Source: Promethearchaeota archaeon
Lineage (GTDB): Archaea > Asgardarchaeota > Lokiarchaeia > Sigyniarchaeales > SOKP01
Assembly (NCBI GenBank): GCA_019894715.1
Contig: JAGXOA010000217.1
Coordinates: 1 to 35,594 of the forward strand
Length of the DNA stretch: 35,594 nt
Direction of reading: 5' to 3'
Shown: in pieces, positions 17,747-27,902 of the stretch
How the letters are laid out: the number at the start of each line of letters is the position of its first letter
How positions within the stretch are numbered: the first letter of the stretch is position 1
The notes under the pieces: model-generated
Told to the model about the DNA's origin: nothing
What the model saw: the letters and a program-made list of their open reading frames with translations, nothing else
The model's database searches: none
Position numbers and translations under genes: made by a program

Positions 17747-17790
17747 TTGAACTACCACACCCTAAAGGACGTGGCTTTCTGGTGGAAGAC
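17747..17790 (-). repeat. IS605-type right-end hairpin remnant
   Basis: Reverse complement reads CTTCCACCAGAAAGCCACGTCCTTTAGGGTGTGGTAGTTCAAT. Confidence 0.65.
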
Positions 17791-17942
17791 GGGTAAATGC
17801 ACTTATACCGAAATTAATATAACTCCTTGAGGATATATTAAATACTAAACCGGGCATAATAAATGAATATTGATGTATTATTAGACCTGTTACTAGCAAT
17901 CCTAAAATTATTCCTGGAATCAATAAAATAACTAGATAGAAT
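17791..17942 (-). pseudogene. FtsX/MacB-like ABC permease fragment
   Basis: Minus frame RLFYLVILLIPGIILGLLVTGLIIHQYSFIMPGLVFNISSRSYINFGISAF, one hydrophobic segment with permease-like motif; abuts the inverted repeat. Confidence 0.5.
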
Positions 17943-17989
17943 AACCTTCAAATTATTTATAAAAAATTGGTAATTTTTATAAAATTTCA
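17943..17989 (-). repeat. Right copy of 47-bp inverted repeat
   Basis: AACCTTCAAATTATTTATAAAAAATTGGTAATTTTTATAAAATTTCA. Confidence 0.92.
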
Positions 17990-18013
17990 ACAAACAGTTG
18001 AAATAATACTATA

Positions 18014-18047
18014 TATTCTATATAAATGTTAAAAATTATATAGAATA
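18014..18047. repeat. Perfect 12-bp inverted repeat (TATTCTATATAA ... TTATATAGAATA)
   Basis: TATTCTATATAA-ATGTTAAAAA-TTATATAGAATA, 25 bp outside the right 47-bp repeat. Confidence 0.8.
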
Positions 18048-18470
18048 ACTTTAAATAATCCTAAAATCTACCTAATTCAAGTAAATATGATTATCTTCTT
18101 TTTATGTAAGTAGAAAATCATAAAATAACGTATACAACCCTCTTTAAATAAAAGGCAATGAAGAATGTCAGACCAAAATTAGCGTTTTGGTAAGATATCT
18201 TATTGCTAATTTATAACATAAGGAAAGAAAAAAAAAAACTGATAGTATTTACATATTTGATAAAATAATAGTAAAACTTTTATCGTTTTATTAATTCTAA
18301 TCAATGAGGTTTGTAGAAAATAATCTAGATTAAGGTTTATCTTACAAAACTATATAAAATTGTATGAAAGATATATTGTATGGATGTAATTCCTACATTA
18401 ATCTTAATCAATCATATATTATACATAACCTATAAATTCATATAATAAGATAATAAATTTAATAAAAGAG

Positions 18471-18656
18471 ATGAATAGTTTGACTAAATTTATAGATTTT
18501 GATAAATCTGCAAGAATATTTTATGATAATTTGTATTTAAATGATGAAAAATTAGTTGTTAAAGTTCCACTTTACTTTAAAGAAATGAACAAGAATAGAG
18601 TTAAGATAGATGTTTTTGATTTGACAAAATATACATATCTTATCTCTTATGACTAA
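18471..18656 (+). CDS. Small hypothetical protein (61 aa)
   Basis: ORF with reasonable composition (MNSLTKFIDFDKSARIFYDNLYLNDEKLVVKVPLYFKEM...); no family recognised. Confidence 0.35.
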   Translation: MNSLTKFIDFDKSARIFYDNLYLNDEKLVVKVPLYFKEMNKNRVKIDVFDLTKYTYLISYD

Positions 18657-18802
18657 TTTTATTTTTTCCTTATTTTAAGATCTTGATTTCTTGTTGATTA
18701 AATCAATGTTATAACACTCTCCAATTATTATATTAATACCACCTTAACAATTCTTCATATTAAACTTTTTATTATATCAAGAGTTCTTATACGTGTTTTA
18801 AA

Positions 18803-20116
18803 ATGGATATTTTTAACGCAGACCTACACATACATTCACCTCATTCTATTGCAGTATCTAAGAATCTTAATTTAGATACAATGTTAGAGACAAGTAGAAA
18901 AAAGGGATTGAATATTTTAGGTACAGGAGATATTTTACAACCAAATTGGTTAAAATATATGGAATCAAATTTGGAAAAGAAGAAAAATGGTATATATACC
19001 TATAAAGAACTATCATTCATTCTCCAAACGGAGATAGAAGATATGGATACAATTCACCAAATTATTTTTCTACCAGATTTTAATTCTGCAAAAGAAATCC
19101 AAAATAAACTAGAACCATATTCTAAAAATATTTTTGGTGATTATGGGGGGCGCCCAAGAATAAATTTATCTCCTGCTGAAATAACTGAAAAAGTTATAGA
19201 TTCTGGGGGTCTTATTGGACCTGCTCATGCATTTACTCCCTTTAGAGCTATCTTCAGGCAAGGAAAATATGAAAGTTTAGAAGATTGTTATCAAGGGGCC
19301 TTAAAAAAAATACATTTTATAGAACTAGGATTATCTGCTAATACCGAATTGGCAGATAGACTCGCCTCTTTAAAAGATGTTACCTTCCTCAGTAATAGTG
19401 ATGCTCATTCTCAAGATCCATCTTCCTTAGGAAGAGAATTTAATAGATTTAACATAGATGAACCTTCCTTTGATGAGATATTTTCTGCATTAGAAAGAAG
19501 AGATGGAAGAAATATATCATTAAATGTAGGATTGCATCCAAAACTTGGTAAATATTATAATATGTTTTGTGGTAAATGTCGAAGGAGAATCTTGTTTAAA
19601 AAAGAAAAAAAAAAAATTAATAATGAATTCAGCCAATATTCTATAACTAAAAATTTTTTGATTTTCTATGTGAATAATCCAGAAAATTCAAGAAAAGAAT
19701 ATATTCAAAATGTTGCTGATGATAAAATGATCTGTCTAGCATGTAAAGAAACACTAGGAAAAAATCATAAAGTAAAATTAGGTGTTAGTGAAAGAATCGA
19801 TACAATCTCAACATATGACGAACCAAAAAGTCCTCCCCATAGACCTCCATATATCAATGCTGTTCCTTTATTAGAAATCTTAAGATCTGTTAAAGGAATT
19901 AAGAGTAAAAAGAGCAAAACAATAACTACATTGTATAATGATATTATCGAGAAATTAGGAAAAGAGTTTGATGTTCTCTTAAATATACCTCTTGATGAAA
20001 TAAAGAAATATGATGGACAAATTGGTACTATTATAGAAGCCTTCAGGAAGAATAATATTCAATATACTCCTGGAGGAGGAGGGTCTTTTGGATCGATAAA
20101 TTTTGATTTTGAATAA
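18803..20116 (+). CDS. endoQ: Endonuclease Q-like PHP-domain nuclease (deaminated-base repair)
   Basis: NADLHIHSPHSIAVSKNLNLDTMLETSRKKGLNILGTGDILQPNWL...LSNSDAHS...CGKCRRR...CLACKETLG...YTPGGGGSFGSINF. Confidence 0.85.
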   Translation: MDIFNADLHIHSPHSIAVSKNLNLDTMLETSRKKGLNILGTGDILQPNWLKYMESNLEKKKNGIYTYKELSFILQTEIEDMDTIHQIIFLPDFNSAKEIQNKLEPYSKNIFGDYGGRPRINLSPAEITEKVIDSGGLIGPAHAFTPFRAIFRQGKYESLEDCYQGALKKIHFIELGLSANTELADRLASLKDVTFLSNSDAHSQDPSSLGREFNRFNIDEPSFDEIFSALERRDGRNISLNVGLHPKLGKYYNMFCGKCRRRILFKKEKKKINNEFSQYSITKNFLIFYVNNPENSRKEYIQNVADDKMICLACKETLGKNHKVKLGVSERIDTISTYDEPKSPPHRPPYINAVPLLEILRSVKGIKSKKSKTITTLYNDIIEKLGKEFDVLLNIPLDEIKKYDGQIGTIIEAFRKNNIQYTPGGGGSFGSINFDFE

Positions 20117-20257
20117 TTGATTCTATGTATTTTTCAAATTTAAAAATTCAAAATATAAAAACCTAATCCTCCATATTGAATAGGATAATAGTTAAATAAT
20201 ATGATATTGATATTACCTTAAAAATAACTCTATTAACTAAACTTTCAACATTCACAA

Positions 20258-21415
20258 ATGAATCTTCAAATTAATATTAGCGTAGAAATTCAATTTTTAT
20301 CATATTTAGTAATAGTTATTTTAGGTTTACAACTTTCTTTATTATTTTTTTATAAATATTTTAAATTGAAGGATATCCATCTTCCATTGAATAGAGTACT
20401 ATTGGTATTTGGTTATTTTATTTTATTTATCGTATTAGGACCTTTATTTGTTCAAATCTCTCGATTATTTGTTGAAGATCAATTTTTATATGAAATAATT
20501 TATCGGTTAGGTTGGGGAATCAGCTTTTTTTCAACTATTATGCCCTCTTTTTTTATAATCAAAAAAGAATTTTCAATTGTTATTAACATAAACTATGCCA
20601 AATTTCTATTGATCTTGAATTTCATTCCTGTTGTTACATTAGTTTTTATAAATACGATAAGGAGCCCTTTTTTTTTCGCAACTATCTTATTTGTAGTTAT
20701 TAATGGCCTCTATATTATTCAATTTATGATAATTCTCGTAAAAAAATCAGTTGGAAAGATCAAAAAAAAGTTTAAATTGTTTTTTATTGGTTCTATGGTA
20801 AGCCTTCCTTCTTTATTTTTTGCAATAATAGTTGCAATTGAAATTCTTCCTCCGATAATCCATGAAATCATTTATATTTTTGGTATTATTGAATTAATAG
20901 TTGGTTTTACTATTATTTACTATTCTATTATTGATTTTCCACCCTTTTATGAATTTGAATGGAAAAATAACTTAAAAAAATTATTTATAATCAATAATAA
21001 AAATAAAGAGTGTTATTTTTTCCATAATTTTGAGAATATAAAAGATAGTCAAATAAAAGAAGCTAATCAGTCAACTGATAATAACTTTATGAACGAAATT
21101 GATAATATAATTCCTGGAAGTATTATTGGAATCGAACAAATCATCTCAACAATAATAAGATCAGATAATGAAAAAATTAATATTATAAAAAAAAAAAATT
21201 CTGTTTTTTGCGTAGAACAAGGAGATAAGCTTTCCGATATAACTTATATCCTGATAATCAAGCAAGAATTAGAAAGTATCAATCATTTTTTGAAATTAAT
21301 AAAAAATCAGTTTGAAACTATTTATGGAGAAATTCTCTTAAATCTAGAAAATTTAAAAGAAGATAAATACATATTATTTAGTAATTTTGCATCTATAATT
21401 GACAATTTACAATAA
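20258..21415 (+). CDS. Seven-TM-like membrane protein with C-terminal cytoplasmic domain (paralog 1)
   Basis: Multiple hydrophobic helices to about residue 225, then soluble domain (SIIGIEQIISTIIRSDNEKINIIKKKNSVFCVEQGDK...FETIYGEILLNLENL). Confidence 0.65.
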   Translation: MNLQINISVEIQFLSYLVIVILGLQLSLLFFYKYFKLKDIHLPLNRVLLVFGYFILFIVLGPLFVQISRLFVEDQFLYEIIYRLGWGISFFSTIMPSFFIIKKEFSIVININYAKFLLILNFIPVVTLVFINTIRSPFFFATILFVVINGLYIIQFMIILVKKSVGKIKKKFKLFFIGSMVSLPSLFFAIIVAIEILPPIIHEIIYIFGIIELIVGFTIIYYSIIDFPPFYEFEWKNNLKKLFIINNKNKECYFFHNFENIKDSQIKEANQSTDNNFMNEIDNIIPGSIIGIEQIISTIIRSDNEKINIIKKKNSVFCVEQGDKLSDITYILIIKQELESINHFLKLIKNQFETIYGEILLNLENLKEDKYILFSNFASIIDNLQ

Positions 21416-21429
21416 AAAGTAGGTATATA

Positions 21430-22518
21430 ATGAATTTCCTCGAATATCCAATAGATTATCCCTTTAGACCTTCTTTATTGGCTGTTGAATGGCTAATTAT
21501 CATAATTTGTTTTGAATTAGGGATATTCTTTTTAATAAATGATAGAAGAAAAAAGATTTTTTTTAACTATTTACAAAAATTTGGGTATTCTACATTATTC
21601 GTCAGTTTTGGTCTTATGAGGTTTTTTACCTTATTATCTGATTTTTATAGCTTGGATTCATATTATCGACTTTTTTTTTTAGAGATGAGATACGTTTCAA
21701 TGACTTTTGGTGCTTTACTTTTTATCTTTTTTACAGAAAAAAGTAAAAAATATCTTATAATAAAATATTTCTTTACAATAACTACTTTGATATTTATGAT
21801 GCTATTTTTAATTTTTATTCTTATTGGAAATAGTCTATCAATATTTTTTTATCTATTAATATGGCTCTTCTTTATTATATTTTTGATCATTCATGCTATT
21901 GGATTAGTCAAAAACATACCCTATTTAGAAAATTATAGACTTAATATTTTTAAGTTTCTATTTTTAATCCTTCTTTTAATATTTGGGAATGTAATTTCAT
22001 TAGATATTTTTAATCTTTACATGGGACATGAAATTAGGTTGTTAGGATCAATATTACAATTAATTTGCATATGTTTGATTTTTAGATTCCTAATTATCCA
22101 TCCAATTAATTATGAGTTTAATTGGAGAAATGTTGTAGAAGATATATATATCTTGAGTTTAAGTGGTGCTAGTCTATTTCATCAATCATATAGTAATATT
22201 AATAAAAAACCCATAGATGCTTCTCTTGTTTCTGGAGCAATTTCTACAGTTAATATAATACTTAAAAAATTAACTTTATCTCAGGGTAAAGGAATTGGAA
22301 TCATGAGGAAAAAAGGTGCAAATATCTATATTTATACTGGGAAATATTGTGTTGGTACTCTAATATCAAAAGAAGATATAGGATATTTAAAATATTACTT
22401 GAAAAAACTCATTGAGAGAATCGAAATTATTTATAAGAATGTTTTTGAAGATTGGAAAGGAGAATTGCAGATATTCCATCCAATTAAATCTATAATTGAA
22501 GAAATATTCCCAAAATAA
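21430..22518 (+). CDS. Seven-TM-like membrane protein with C-terminal cytoplasmic domain (paralog 2)
   Basis: Same architecture; C-terminus GIGIMRKKGANIYIYTGKYCVGTLISKEDIGYLKYYLKKLIERIEIIYKNVFEDWKGELQIFHPIKSIIEEIF, roadblock/longin-like appearance. Confidence 0.65.
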   Translation: MNFLEYPIDYPFRPSLLAVEWLIIIICFELGIFFLINDRRKKIFFNYLQKFGYSTLFVSFGLMRFFTLLSDFYSLDSYYRLFFLEMRYVSMTFGALLFIFFTEKSKKYLIIKYFFTITTLIFMMLFLIFILIGNSLSIFFYLLIWLFFIIFLIIHAIGLVKNIPYLENYRLNIFKFLFLILLLIFGNVISLDIFNLYMGHEIRLLGSILQLICICLIFRFLIIHPINYEFNWRNVVEDIYILSLSGASLFHQSYSNINKKPIDASLVSGAISTVNIILKKLTLSQGKGIGIMRKKGANIYIYTGKYCVGTLISKEDIGYLKYYLKKLIERIEIIYKNVFEDWKGELQIFHPIKSIIEEIFPK

Positions 22519-22553
22519 AAACAAGTAAAAAAAATTATATGTATATTTGTGAA

Positions 22554-22796
22554 TTATATTTTAAATTCTAATTCTAAATTTAGTAATTCACCACATTTAT
22601 CACAAGTTAACCAGTCAAATACTAAAAGGGATGTTTTCATCAATTCCATATCTTTACGCCGAAATCGATTTTTAAAAGTTTTTTTATAACCACATTTGGG
22701 GCAATTTATTATCGCTCTAACATGAATTAGGTCCTTTTCTGGCCTTAATTCACTCTTAGCTTTACCTACATTAACATGAAAGTTATCGATCTCCAA
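22554..22796 (-). CDS. Small zinc-ribbon protein
   Basis: Two CxxC motifs: INCPKCGYKK and WLTCDKCGELL. Confidence 0.65.
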   Translation of the reverse strand: MEIDNFHVNVGKAKSELRPEKDLIHVRAIINCPKCGYKKTFKNRFRRKDMELMKTSLLVFDWLTCDKCGELLNLELEFKI

Positions 22797-23345
22797 CTAG
22801 TATATGCACCCCAATTCTATTAATATAAATTAAATATGTACTTATATAATTATGTTTTCTCATTCTTTTCACACGACTAATTTTCTTATCGAATCACTAA
22901 TATTGTTTTATATGACTGATTTAGATTTCATTAAATCTCTGTTTTCTAACATTTTTTCCATTCTATTAGGCAATGCTTAAAACCTATCAATAAAGATACT
23001 GTTTTTTCTTTATTTTATCAGACAAAATTTAATTATTATCTTGGATCTAATACTAAATATCAAAAGAGGGATTTAATATCTTTATAACTGATTTAAAATC
23101 TATATTTATCTTAATACTTTCTTGTTTTTAACTTTTTTTTTTCTAAGGAATCAAATATCAATATAAAGAGTTTAAATTAATATTTTAATTAAAATAGCCC
23201 TAAGATTTAATAATTTAGAAATTTAAAAAAAAAGTCACATGAAGCTTAAAAGAGATTTCTCACTGACATATCATTCTCATATCACATTCAAATATTATTG
23301 GAATATAATTCTGATATTATATACTTAAATTAACAAATTAAGAGT

Positions 23346-24512
23346 TTGCAGATTAAAATGCTCCAACCAAATAAAGATAATAAATCACTTCCTAATTCCT
23401 TGAAAATTAACTCTTCCGTAAGGACAAGATTTAATCAAGTATCTCAAATGAATAAACAGATGAATAATAATAATAATAAAAAATATGATAATGATGAATA
23501 TTTAGCTGATTTATTAAATGTTATAAAAATTAGGTCTAAGATAGTGGGTGTTGGTGGTGCAGGAAATAATACAATTTCTAGGCTTCAAGAGACAGATTTA
23601 GACGGGGCTAAAACTCTTAATGTTAATACGGATGCTCAAGATTTATATTATTCAAATTCTGATAATAAGATTCTAATTGGAAAGGAGACTTGTAATGGAT
23701 TAGGATCAGGTAATAATCCTTATATAGGGGCTGAAGCTGCCAAGGAAGATATAAAAAGACTAAATTCATCATTAAAATCAGATATCGTTTTTATAACTTG
23801 TGGATTGGGTGGGGGTACGGGTACTGGGGCTGCTCCTATTGTAGCAAGAGAAGCAAAACGAAATGGCTCTCTTGTTGTGTCTTTTTGTACAATCCCTTTC
23901 AATTCCGAAGGATATGAAAGAAGATCTAGAGCAAATTTAGGACTAAAAAAATTAGCTGAATTTTCAGACACAATGATAACTTTTCCTAATAATAATCTCG
24001 TAAAAATTATTCCAAAAGTTCCTTTAATCATTGGATTTAAAATTATGGATGAGATTATTATTAGAAGCATTCGAGAAGTAGTTAATTTAGTAAATAGTTG
24101 TGGATTGATTAACATTGATTTTGCAGATGTTAAAAATATATTTGATAAGAAAGGCAAATATCCTTCAGGTTTAATTGGAATAACAGAATCTCTAGGTGAA
24201 AAATCTGATATAATAAATAAATCTAAATTAGCAATTCATAATCCATTATTAGAATTAGATGCAAATAAAATTGAGAAATGTTTAGTTTCTATTTCAGGAA
24301 ATCATCATCTAACATTATCTTTAATGGATAGTATTGTATCAACGATATCAAATGAAATCCCTTCCTCAGCTCAATTGAAAGTAGGAAATGCTATAGATCC
24401 AGAATTAGGATCTAAAATTCGAATAATGGCACTAGGTAGTGGACCAATTTCTCCCTACGTATCTGCTGCTATTGATGATAATGAAGATTTATTCATGAAA
24501 TTAATGTCTTGA
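23346..24512 (+). CDS. ftsZ: Cell division protein FtsZ
   Basis: VGVGGAGNNTISRL...NVNTDAQDL...ITCGLGGGTGTGAAPIVAREAK...INIDFADVKNIF; asparagine/glutamine-rich N-terminal extension; TTG start. Confidence 0.93.
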   Translation: MQIKMLQPNKDNKSLPNSLKINSSVRTRFNQVSQMNKQMNNNNNKKYDNDEYLADLLNVIKIRSKIVGVGGAGNNTISRLQETDLDGAKTLNVNTDAQDLYYSNSDNKILIGKETCNGLGSGNNPYIGAEAAKEDIKRLNSSLKSDIVFITCGLGGGTGTGAAPIVAREAKRNGSLVVSFCTIPFNSEGYERRSRANLGLKKLAEFSDTMITFPNNNLVKIIPKVPLIIGFKIMDEIIIRSIREVVNLVNSCGLINIDFADVKNIFDKKGKYPSGLIGITESLGEKSDIINKSKLAIHNPLLELDANKIEKCLVSISGNHHLTLSLMDSIVSTISNEIPSSAQLKVGNAIDPELGSKIRIMALGSGPISPYVSAAIDDNEDLFMKLMS

Positions 24513-24532
24513 AAATCAATTTTATTATTATT

Positions 24533-24574
24533 GCTCAAAAAGACCCCTCCCTTTAGGGAGGGAATGAATTGAGC
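24533..24574. repeat. 42-nt hairpin element, copy B (outer arms extend further on both sides)
   Basis: GCTCAAAAAGACCCCTCCCTTTAGGGAGGGAATGAATTGAGC, flanked by TTTATTATTATT / AATAATAATAATAA. Confidence 0.9.
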
Positions 24575-24788
24575 AATAATAATAATAAACTCATATTCTT
24601 AAGTATTGATTTCTTTTTTTTTTAATTTAATAATAAAAAAAATCAGGAATAATTCCTTATCTACTCTATCAAAATCCCTTAATATCTTAGAAGATTATAC
24701 AATCCATTTTTATGTTAATAAATATAATAGAAATTATTAGTATCATCTGATTTATAGACATGAGAAAAAATTTACAGGGATTATCAGT

Positions 24789-25703
24789 ATGACTCAATTT
24801 TTTATTATTACTTCCTCAGAAGATAAAGCATCAATTAATATGAGAAATAACTTCATTAATTCTGATTCTTTTCAATTTAAAGACACAACCTATAGATGGG
24901 AAGATAATATAGTACAAAGATTAGAATCTTTTACAAACTCAAATAAAAAGAAATTAGATTTTTTAGAAAAGAATGAAATATTATTAGGTTTGACAGATAA
25001 ACACTTAATTTATCTAAATAATATTGATTTTGGGCAATACGAGATTAATCCTGATATTTTAATTTTTGCCAGTAGACATGCATCTAAAACAGAGAAACCT
25101 GCTTTTTTAATCCATACAACAGGAATATGGAATCAAAACATAGAATATGGAGGATCTCCAAGGGAACTATCATTCGCTAGTGCAATTATGGTAAAAGCAG
25201 GATATCTTTCAATTAATCAATGTGTGGAAAAATATGGTATGATAGAATTTTCTTCAGATATCGAAGTTTCTCACCATGGACCAACCAATCTTAATAAACC
25301 ATTAGTCTTTATTGAACTTGGAAGTAAATTAAAAGAATGGAACAATAATAATGCAGGAATTGTTATTGCATCTGCTATTATAAATTCTTTAATAAAATAT
25401 CAATCCCTAAAAGAAGATAATACTCTTAAAATAGGTGTAGGTTTTGGTGGAACACATTATGCACCTCAATTTCAAAGATTAGTCCTAAGGACAAATATTG
25501 CAATATCGCATATATGTCCAAAATATTATATTTCTTCTTTAGATAAGGAATTAATTAATCAAATGGTTAATAAATGCATAGAGAACATAGATTATTTTAT
25601 TTTAGATTGGAAAGGTATAAATTCAGAAGATAAAAAGCATCTTATTCCTATATTGGAGGAATATGATATTCCTATAAGAAAAGTAAAAGATTTTTATCAA
25701 TAA
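24789..25703 (+). CDS. dtdA: D-aminoacyl-tRNA deacylase, archaeal DtdA type
   Basis: FASRHASKTEKPAFLIHTTGIW...VSHHGPTNLNKPLVFIELGS...IGVGFGGTHYAPQFQRLVL. Confidence 0.9.
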   Translation: MTQFFIITSSEDKASINMRNNFINSDSFQFKDTTYRWEDNIVQRLESFTNSNKKKLDFLEKNEILLGLTDKHLIYLNNIDFGQYEINPDILIFASRHASKTEKPAFLIHTTGIWNQNIEYGGSPRELSFASAIMVKAGYLSINQCVEKYGMIEFSSDIEVSHHGPTNLNKPLVFIELGSKLKEWNNNNAGIVIASAIINSLIKYQSLKEDNTLKIGVGFGGTHYAPQFQRLVLRTNIAISHICPKYYISSLDKELINQMVNKCIENIDYFILDWKGINSEDKKHLIPILEEYDIPIRKVKDFYQ

Positions 25704-25726
25704 AATATATTTTTGACTGATGATAT

Positions 25727-26596
25727 CTATGTTGATTCTTCTTTTAGTCTTTCATAATAATTTATTAAATTTTTAAAGACAAATTCAGTAGGACTAAATC
25801 CTTGAGTAGCTGATCTTAAAAGTATTTTTTGAAGAAAATCCCGATGTTCCAGATCCATACCAGGAGTGATATTTAATTCTCTAATATTATAAAAACTTCG
25901 CCAAAAGTTAGTAGGCCAAATAATCATTTGATAAATATCTTTATTATAGTTTTTCTCTCCTTCTTCACTTAATTTTATCTCTTTCACTAATTTATAAAAA
26001 ATCCCTTCATTTTGTTGTTTTATAGTTATAAATCCATCTGCTTCAACTTCCCTCATCACAACATGGATTTGATCGAGAGTTATTTCATTATTAAATATTT
26101 TATTCATATTATTAAGAATGCTTTTATCACTCTGACCCTTTAATTTTAGCAATATATAATTTCGAGCAATAACATTATATTTAAACGGAATAGTTTTATG
26201 ATCTAATTTGTTATATTGGATTAAATTTCCTAAAACTTCTTTTGCAGTTAGATATTTTACTTTTAATTGATCTTCTTCTGAAAATTGTTGCTTAAAAGTA
26301 TTATCATTGAAATATAAGTTGTATAGTGTTTCTATTAGTGTTTTTATAGAATAAAATCCATCAATAATAGCTTGGGATACACATTTCAGAGTATTGATTC
26401 TATAATCAATATCCTCCAAAAATTTCTCGTCTTCAACAGGAATAGCCCTAACCAGATATGGTTTAGTATTAATGGTGCTGAGAAAATCATTCCATTTATG
26501 TTGAAATCTAAAGGTTTGAGACTTTGATAAGCTTGATAGCTTTTTAACTATTTTAAGAAGTCTATTTAAAAATTCTTTTTTAGATAGTTCTGTCAT
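25727..26596 (-). CDS. Hypothetical protein, possible helix-turn-helix-like domain
   Basis: 289-aa ORF; segment 'LDQIHVVMREVEADGFITIKQQNEGIFYKLVKEIKLSEEGEKNY' looks wHTH-like; family not recognised. Confidence 0.5.
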   Translation of the reverse strand: MTELSKKEFLNRLLKIVKKLSSLSKSQTFRFQHKWNDFLSTINTKPYLVRAIPVEDEKFLEDIDYRINTLKCVSQAIIDGFYSIKTLIETLYNLYFNDNTFKQQFSEEDQLKVKYLTAKEVLGNLIQYNKLDHKTIPFKYNVIARNYILLKLKGQSDKSILNNMNKIFNNEITLDQIHVVMREVEADGFITIKQQNEGIFYKLVKEIKLSEEGEKNYNKDIYQMIIWPTNFWRSFYNIRELNITPGMDLEHRDFLQKILLRSATQGFSPTEFVFKNLINYYERLKEEST

Positions 26597-26711
26597 ATAA
26601 TGAGAACCTAAAATTAAATTTATGATTATAAAATAATATAATTTTAATAAATATTAATTTAGTTATTAATTTTTTAATTTAATAATATAAAACAAGGAAG
26701 AAGTTGAAGAG

Positions 26712-27902
26712 TTATGTAAGTTTTTCTATTACACTAAGTACCTTTTCAACTTGAATATCATTTATTACCAAAGGAGGTAATATTCTTATGGTTGATAATC
26801 CAGAATTTAATAATAATAAAAACATCTCTTGAGCTTTTTTTATTAAATCTTTAACTTTAATTCGATAATCTACACCAATCATTAATCCTTTACCTCGAAC
26901 TTCTCGGATAAGTTTTTTATCATCTTTAGCTAGTTCCTTTAAAAATTCTAACATTTTATTACCTTGCTTTGCTGAATTTTCTACTAGATTTTCTTGTTCA
27001 ATTATTTCAATTGTAGCATTTGCAGCCGCACATACAAGGGGATTTCCTCCAAATGTTGTAAAATGTTCACCGATTTGCATTTTATTGAATAATTCTTCTG
27101 AAGAAATAGTTGCACCCATAGGTAGACCTCCTGCAATTGCTTTTGCCATACAAACAATATCTGGGACAATATTATAATGTTCAAAAGCAAATAATTTACC
27201 AGTTCTTCCAAAACCTGTTTGAACTTCATCATCGATCAAAATGAGTTTTTTTTCAACACATAATTCCTTCAATTCCCTTGCAAAATCGTAAGGTGCAGGA
27301 AATACACCACTTTCTCCTTGTACTAATTCAATAATAACTGCTATTGTGTTTTCATTTATTAATTTCTTAACAGATTCTATATCACCAAATGAAGCAAATT
27401 TGACATTTGTTGTCAACCAAGGTAGAAAAGGTTTTCGATATCTCATATTAAATGTCAAATTTAAAGCTCCTAAAGATCTACCATGGAAAGCTTTCTTAAA
27501 AGCAATTATTTCTGGTTTTTTTTTATCTCTATTTACCGCTAAAGCTAATTTTATTGCTGCTTCTATTGACTCCGTTCCACTATTAGAGAGAAATGTTTGA
27601 TTTAGAGATCTTGGAGTAATTTCAGATAATTTTTTTAGTAATTTATATCTTACTTCATTAGGATATCCCGGAGGAATCATAACTAAATCATCCAATTGCT
27701 TTTTTATAATTTCAATATATTTTGGATGAGAATGACCAATATTTAGAACTGCATGTCCCGTTTCACAATCAATATATTCATTTCCTTTATCGTCATATAA
27801 GATTGAGCCCTTACCTTTTATAATAATAAAATCTTTTTTTTGAAATAACTTGGAATGATAAAATTGTTCAGAATTTATACTGTAAGAGTTATTTTTTGAC
27901 AT
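26712..27902 (-). CDS. Class III aminotransferase (acetylornithine/GABA-type, PLP-dependent)
   Basis: GHAVLNIGHSHPKYI...NSGTESIEAAIKLA...AFHGRSLGALNLT...LILIDDEVQTGFGRTGKLFAFEHYNIVPDIVCMAKAIAGGLPMGA. Likely start is the ATG at 27902, not the listed ORF start. Confidence 0.92.
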   Translation of the reverse strand: MSKNNSYSINSEQFYHSKLFQKKDFIIIKGKGSILYDDKGNEYIDCETGHAVLNIGHSHPKYIEIIKKQLDDLVMIPPGYPNEVRYKLLKKLSEITPRSLNQTFLSNSGTESIEAAIKLALAVNRDKKKPEIIAFKKAFHGRSLGALNLTFNMRYRKPFLPWLTTNVKFASFGDIESVKKLINENTIAVIIELVQGESGVFPAPYDFARELKELCVEKKLILIDDEVQTGFGRTGKLFAFEHYNIVPDIVCMAKAIAGGLPMGATISSEELFNKMQIGEHFTTFGGNPLVCAAANATIEIIEQENLVENSAKQGNKMLEFLKELAKDDKKLIREVRGKGLMIGVDYRIKVKDLIKKAQEMFLLLLNSGLSTIRILPPLVINDIQVEKVLSVIEKLT

